This document shows positions 41,337 through 43,732 of a stretch of 43,732 nucleotides of DNA, piece after piece. The position numbers and the translations under genes were made by a program. Under the pieces are notes generated by a model. It had not been told where the DNA came from. It worked only from the letters and a program-made list of their open reading frames with translations, and searched no databases. Every line of letters starts with the position of its first letter. Within the stretch, counting starts at the first letter, position 1. The DNA comes from an uncultured Pseudomonadota bacterium (GTDB taxonomy: Bacteria > Myxococcota_A > UBA796 > SXON01), in NCBI GenBank assembly GCA_903921785.1, contig CAIXRH010000129.1:1-43732 (forward strand), written 5' to 3'.

Positions 41337-42683
41337 TCAGGGGGTCGGGGTGGGGCACACGCCGACGGCGAGCCAGGGCTCCAGGCTGGTGTCGAGATAC
41401 GCCGCGTCTACGCAGCCATCTCCAGTGAAGTCGGCCGCGGTGAGGACCTCACGGAACTGCCCCATGGTCGGAGGTCCCTGGTCGTACTCCGCAGGCACCA
41501 AGGGGCTGAGGCCACCGTCGGCGAGGCTGGGCTGGAGCTGGAGGCGGCTCGACGAGCTGTGGTCCGTCGAGACGTAGTGGCCGAGGAGCTCCAGGGCGTC
41601 GGGGACGCCGTCGCGGTCGAGGTCGACGCCGGAGAGGCCGTAGGCGCCGATGGTGTTGGGGTCCGAGCTCCGCGCCACGGTGCGCGTGTCGGTCGCGGGG
41701 TTCCAGGTGACGAGGCCGAGGCTCCCGGTGGTCACCACCTCGGCGAGCCCGTCGCCGTCGAGGTCGGCGCCGAAGCCAGCCACGGGGACGTCGTTGGCCG
41801 CGCGGATGAGCCCGAGGGTCCCGAAGGACGCGGGCGAGGCGGCAGCGGGGTCGACCGCGAGGTAGCGGCTGGAGGTCGGGTCGGCGGAGACCTCCGCGAG
41901 GATGGCGACAGACCGGGGGGAGTCGGGCACGGTGTAGGCGAAGATCGCCCGCAGATCGGTCGGCGCGTCGTCCTCGACCTCCACGTACAGCGCGGGCGTC
42001 GCGCTCCCCTGCATCGACCACACCTGGAGGACGTAGGCGCCCTTCACCCAGGTCCATGCCACCAGATCGTCGACGCCGTCGCCGGTGAGGTCCATCACCG
42101 CGAGGAGCGGGGAGGACTCCACGAGGCCGAGCACCTTCGAGGCGCCGAAGCCCGCGCCATCGCCGGGGAACCAGACCAGACCTTCGTTCGCGCGCGCGAT
42201 CAGGTCCACGAAGCCGTCGCCGTCGAGGTCTCCGAGGATGGCCGCGTAGAGCAGCGTGTCGGGAGCGGACTCGGCGCCGGCGCCGAGCCCGGTGGCGGTG
42301 CCGTGCCAGATCGAGAGTCGGTCGGCGGTCCCCCCGCTGTTCACGTCGAGGTAGACGAGGTCTTCGTACCCGTCGTGATCGAGGTCGGCGCTGGACAACC
42401 ACGCGGCGCTCAGGGTGCCCCGGCTCGCCAGCCGCGTGGGCTCCCCCACGGACCACGCCGGTAGGGCCGGCCCGGTGTCGACGGCGGTGTCGCCGCTGTC
42501 GCCGCCACCAGGGTCGGCGGTGTCCAGGAGGACCGCGGTGTCGTCCCCGCCGGTGTCGACGGCCGCGGTGTCCGCTGCGGCGGGGTCCACGCCCACCTCG
42601 GCGCTGTCGAGCAGGGTGACGCGGATGTCCTCGCAGCCGATGAGGAGCGGGAGCAGGGGCAGGGCGGAGCGCACCGTGATCAC
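41337..42683 (-). CDS. FG-GAP repeat surface lipoprotein, paralogue
   Basis: A 448-residue predicted lipoprotein. Its N-terminus reads ITVRSALPLLPLLIGC after the GTG at 42683 (GTG 42674 is an alternative), with lipobox LIGC. An Asp/Thr/Gly linker follows (AADTAAVDTGGDDTAV and DSGDTAVDTG). FG-GAP blades include DLDHDGYEDLVYLD, DLDGDGFVDLIARA, DLTGDGVDDLVAWT, DLDGDGLAEVVTTG and DLDRDGVPDALELL, and the end is DFTGDGCVDAAYLD with AVGVCPTPTP. Domain order, blade spacing and the terminal motif match the downstream gene, indicating tandem duplication. No enzyme domain is visible. It follows the Pro/Ala-rich gene by 23 nt and is probably co-transcribed with it. Confidence 0.78.
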   Translation of the reverse strand: MITVRSALPLLPLLIGCEDIRVTLLDSAEVGVDPAAADTAAVDTGGDDTAVLLDTADPGGGDSGDTAVDTGPALPAWSVGEPTRLASRGTLSAAWLSSADLDHDGYEDLVYLDVNSGGTADRLSIWHGTATGLGAGAESAPDTLLYAAILGDLDGDGFVDLIARANEGLVWFPGDGAGFGASKVLGLVESSPLLAVMDLTGDGVDDLVAWTWVKGAYVLQVWSMQGSATPALYVEVEDDAPTDLRAIFAYTVPDSPRSVAILAEVSADPTSSRYLAVDPAAASPASFGTLGLIRAANDVPVAGFGADLDGDGLAEVVTTGSLGLVTWNPATDTRTVARSSDPNTIGAYGLSGVDLDRDGVPDALELLGHYVSTDHSSSSRLQLQPSLADGGLSPLVPAEYDQGPPTMGQFREVLTAADFTGDGCVDAAYLDTSLEPWLAVGVCPTPTP

Positions 42684-42706
42684 TTGGCGCCACGCGCCCG
42701 GATCGA

Positions 42707-43732
42707 TCACTGCCCGAACCTCAAACCCAGCGAGGCGCGCGTGGAGAGCGCGGATGGCTGCTTCGTTGCGGCGTCGATGGTGAGGTCCTGGAGGTCCTGC
42801 GTGCCCACCATGCCCAGGTCGACGGCGAGGCCCGGGAACAGCCGCCGCTCCACCCCGAGCTCCGCCTCCACGCCGACGCCCCAGGCTTCTCGCTCGCCGA
42901 GGACGTCGACGATGGCCCAACGCTCCGCCACGACGCCGCCCCCGGCGCGCACGGCCCACCCGTCCGCGGGAGCCCAGCGCCCGCCCAGGTGGACGGCGCC
43001 GGAGGCGAGCCCGAGGCTCCCCTCGGTCCCGGCGAACTCGGTCGGCTCGAAGAGGTTGGCCGCGACGGCCAGCCACGTCATGCCGAAGCCGACCCGCACG
43101 GACGCCTCCCCGCCGGGGTTGACCGCCAGGTCGGGGCGATAGACGGCGGCTCCGGCGAGGGTGCCGCTGAGGGCGATGGGGACGCGGGCGGGCGGCGCGG
43201 AGGACGCGGCGGGGACGGCCCCCTCCGCAGGAACCGCTTCGGACGATGCGCGGCCCTTCGCCATGGACGACGCCGCCTTCGGATCGGGCGACGCCGGCAT
43301 CGGCGCGGGGGACGCCGGCATCGGCGCGGGGGAAGTAGCGGCCACGGACGCGGAGGATGGCGACGCGCTCACCGCCGCAGGGGACGGCGCGCCGGTGGGC
43401 GCGGGAGCGGGGGCGGAAACGGCGGGCACCGCGACGGTGGACGCAGAGCCCGGGTTGGACGTGGTGGGTACCGCGACGGTGGACGCGAGCGCGGCGGTGG
43501 CCGCCGCCGCTCGCGGGTTCGCGCCGGAGGCGCTGGGCGCCGCGGGCGGGTTCGAGGCGGAGGCCGGAGCGGGCGCCGACTTCGTTGCGGCGTTCGCCGA
43601 CTTCGACGCGGCGGCGGCGTACGGAGCGGCCGCCGACTTCGTTGCGGCGGCGGCGGGCGGGGACTTCGACGCGGTAGCGGCGGAGGCGGGGGCGTCCGGC
43701 GTCCGGCTAACTCTATTCGACGAAGCGGCCGA
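42707..43732 (-). CDS. Outer membrane barrel-like protein with Pro/Ala-rich linker (cut by window edge)
   Basis: The reading frame is open from the stop at 42707 to the window end, so the 5' end is missing; at least 341 residues are present. The upstream part is a long low-complexity region rich in Ala, Pro, Ser and Lys with small repeats (AATKSA twice, STVAVP twice, SPAPMPA twice). The last ~165 residues (from about VPIALSGTLAGAAVY) alternate hydrophobic and polar residues in beta-strand fashion and end in RASLGLRFGQ, as outer-membrane barrels often do. A start inside the repeat region (GTG 43429) is possible but unlikely. It may span the periplasm through the linker. Function unknown. Confidence 0.6.
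   Translation of the reverse strand, partial: SAASSNRVSRTPDAPASAATASKSPPAAAATKSAAAPYAAAASKSANAATKSAPAPASASNPPAAPSASGANPRAAAATAALASTVAVPTTSNPGSASTVAVPAVSAPAPAPTGAPSPAAVSASPSSASVAATSPAPMPASPAPMPASPDPKAASSMAKGRASSEAVPAEGAVPAASSAPPARVPIALSGTLAGAAVYRPDLAVNPGGEASVRVGFGMTWLAVAANLFEPTEFAGTEGSLGLASGAVHLGGRWAPADGWAVRAGGGVVAERWAIVDVLGEREAWGVGVEAELGVERRLFPGLAVDLGMVGTQDLQDLTIDAATKQPSALSTRASLGLRFGQ
43290..43331. repeat. Exact 21-bp tandem duplication in the Pro/Ala-rich region
   Basis: Two identical 21-nt units, 43290-43310 and 43311-43331, each starting GACGCCGGCATCGG, encode the SPAPMPA repeat. They are in frame, so copy number could vary without disrupting the protein. Confidence 0.7.

Noticed and set aside
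1-43732. CRISPR arrays, insertion sequences, prophage or tRNA genes
   Set aside because: I saw no regularly spaced repeats, transposase or phage motifs, or tRNA-like cloverleaf with a TTCGA-type loop.

Overview
The window is a chromosomal segment of a very GC-rich Gram-negative bacterium. It carries outer-membrane proteins (a TolC-like channel, an OmpA-like barrel), many predicted surface lipoproteins, a Ser/Thr kinase fused to an ATPase-like and TPR region, thrombospondin type 3 repeats, and C-terminal Cys-hydrophobic-Arg tails resembling the MYXO-CTERM sorting signal. This mix suggests a Myxococcota-like lineage, but no rRNA or other decisive marker is present, so the placement is an inference. 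I saw no tRNA, rRNA, CRISPR array, insertion sequence or phage gene.

Layout. 1-3.2 kb: the start of metH (cut by the window edge), divergent from a TetR regulator and an AlkB-type alkane hydroxylase. 3.3-5.5 kb: a tiny lipoprotein and an ECF sigma / FecR-like anti-sigma pair. 5.6-8.6 kb: an MBOAT acyltransferase overlapping an SGNH hydrolase, a typical polysaccharide O-acylation pair. 8.8-15.7 kb: a small membrane protein, an ABC-F ATPase, a large Ser/Thr kinase and an OmpA-like protein. 15.8-18.6 kb: a B12-binding radical SAM enzyme and a GT87-like membrane glycosyltransferase. 18.9-21.6 kb: mgtE and ychF, divergent. 21.8-24.0 kb: an M28 peptidase lipoprotein and a secreted Ca-binding-repeat protein. 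24.2-28.2 kb: SRAP and TfoX-N genes, a TolC-like protein, a radical SAM enzyme and a divergent 2-oxoglutarate oxygenase. 28.2-31.9 kb: class II ribonucleotide reductase nrdJ with an elaborate control region. 32.5-36.2 kb: a subtilisin-like protease and an FG-GAP lipoprotein. 36.2-43.7 kb: seven closely packed minus-strand genes, in transcription order a Pro/Ala-rich barrel protein, two FG-GAP lipoproteins, ECF sigma, FecR-like anti-sigma, a short-chain dehydrogenase and a DprE1-like oxidoreductase.

Themes. The gene content is mostly cell envelope and surface. Several genes have a -10-like hexamer 5-8 nt before the start codon and no Shine-Dalgarno sequence, which points to leaderless transcription; others, such as mgtE, have a strong Shine-Dalgarno sequence. 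A short intergenic repeat occurs four times. The most interesting candidates for new biology are the 36-43.7 kb block, in which surface FG-GAP lipoproteins are packed against a sigma/anti-sigma pair and a DprE1/DprE2-like pair; the hairpin that appears to cover the mgtE ribosome binding site; the nrdJ control region; and the repeat family.
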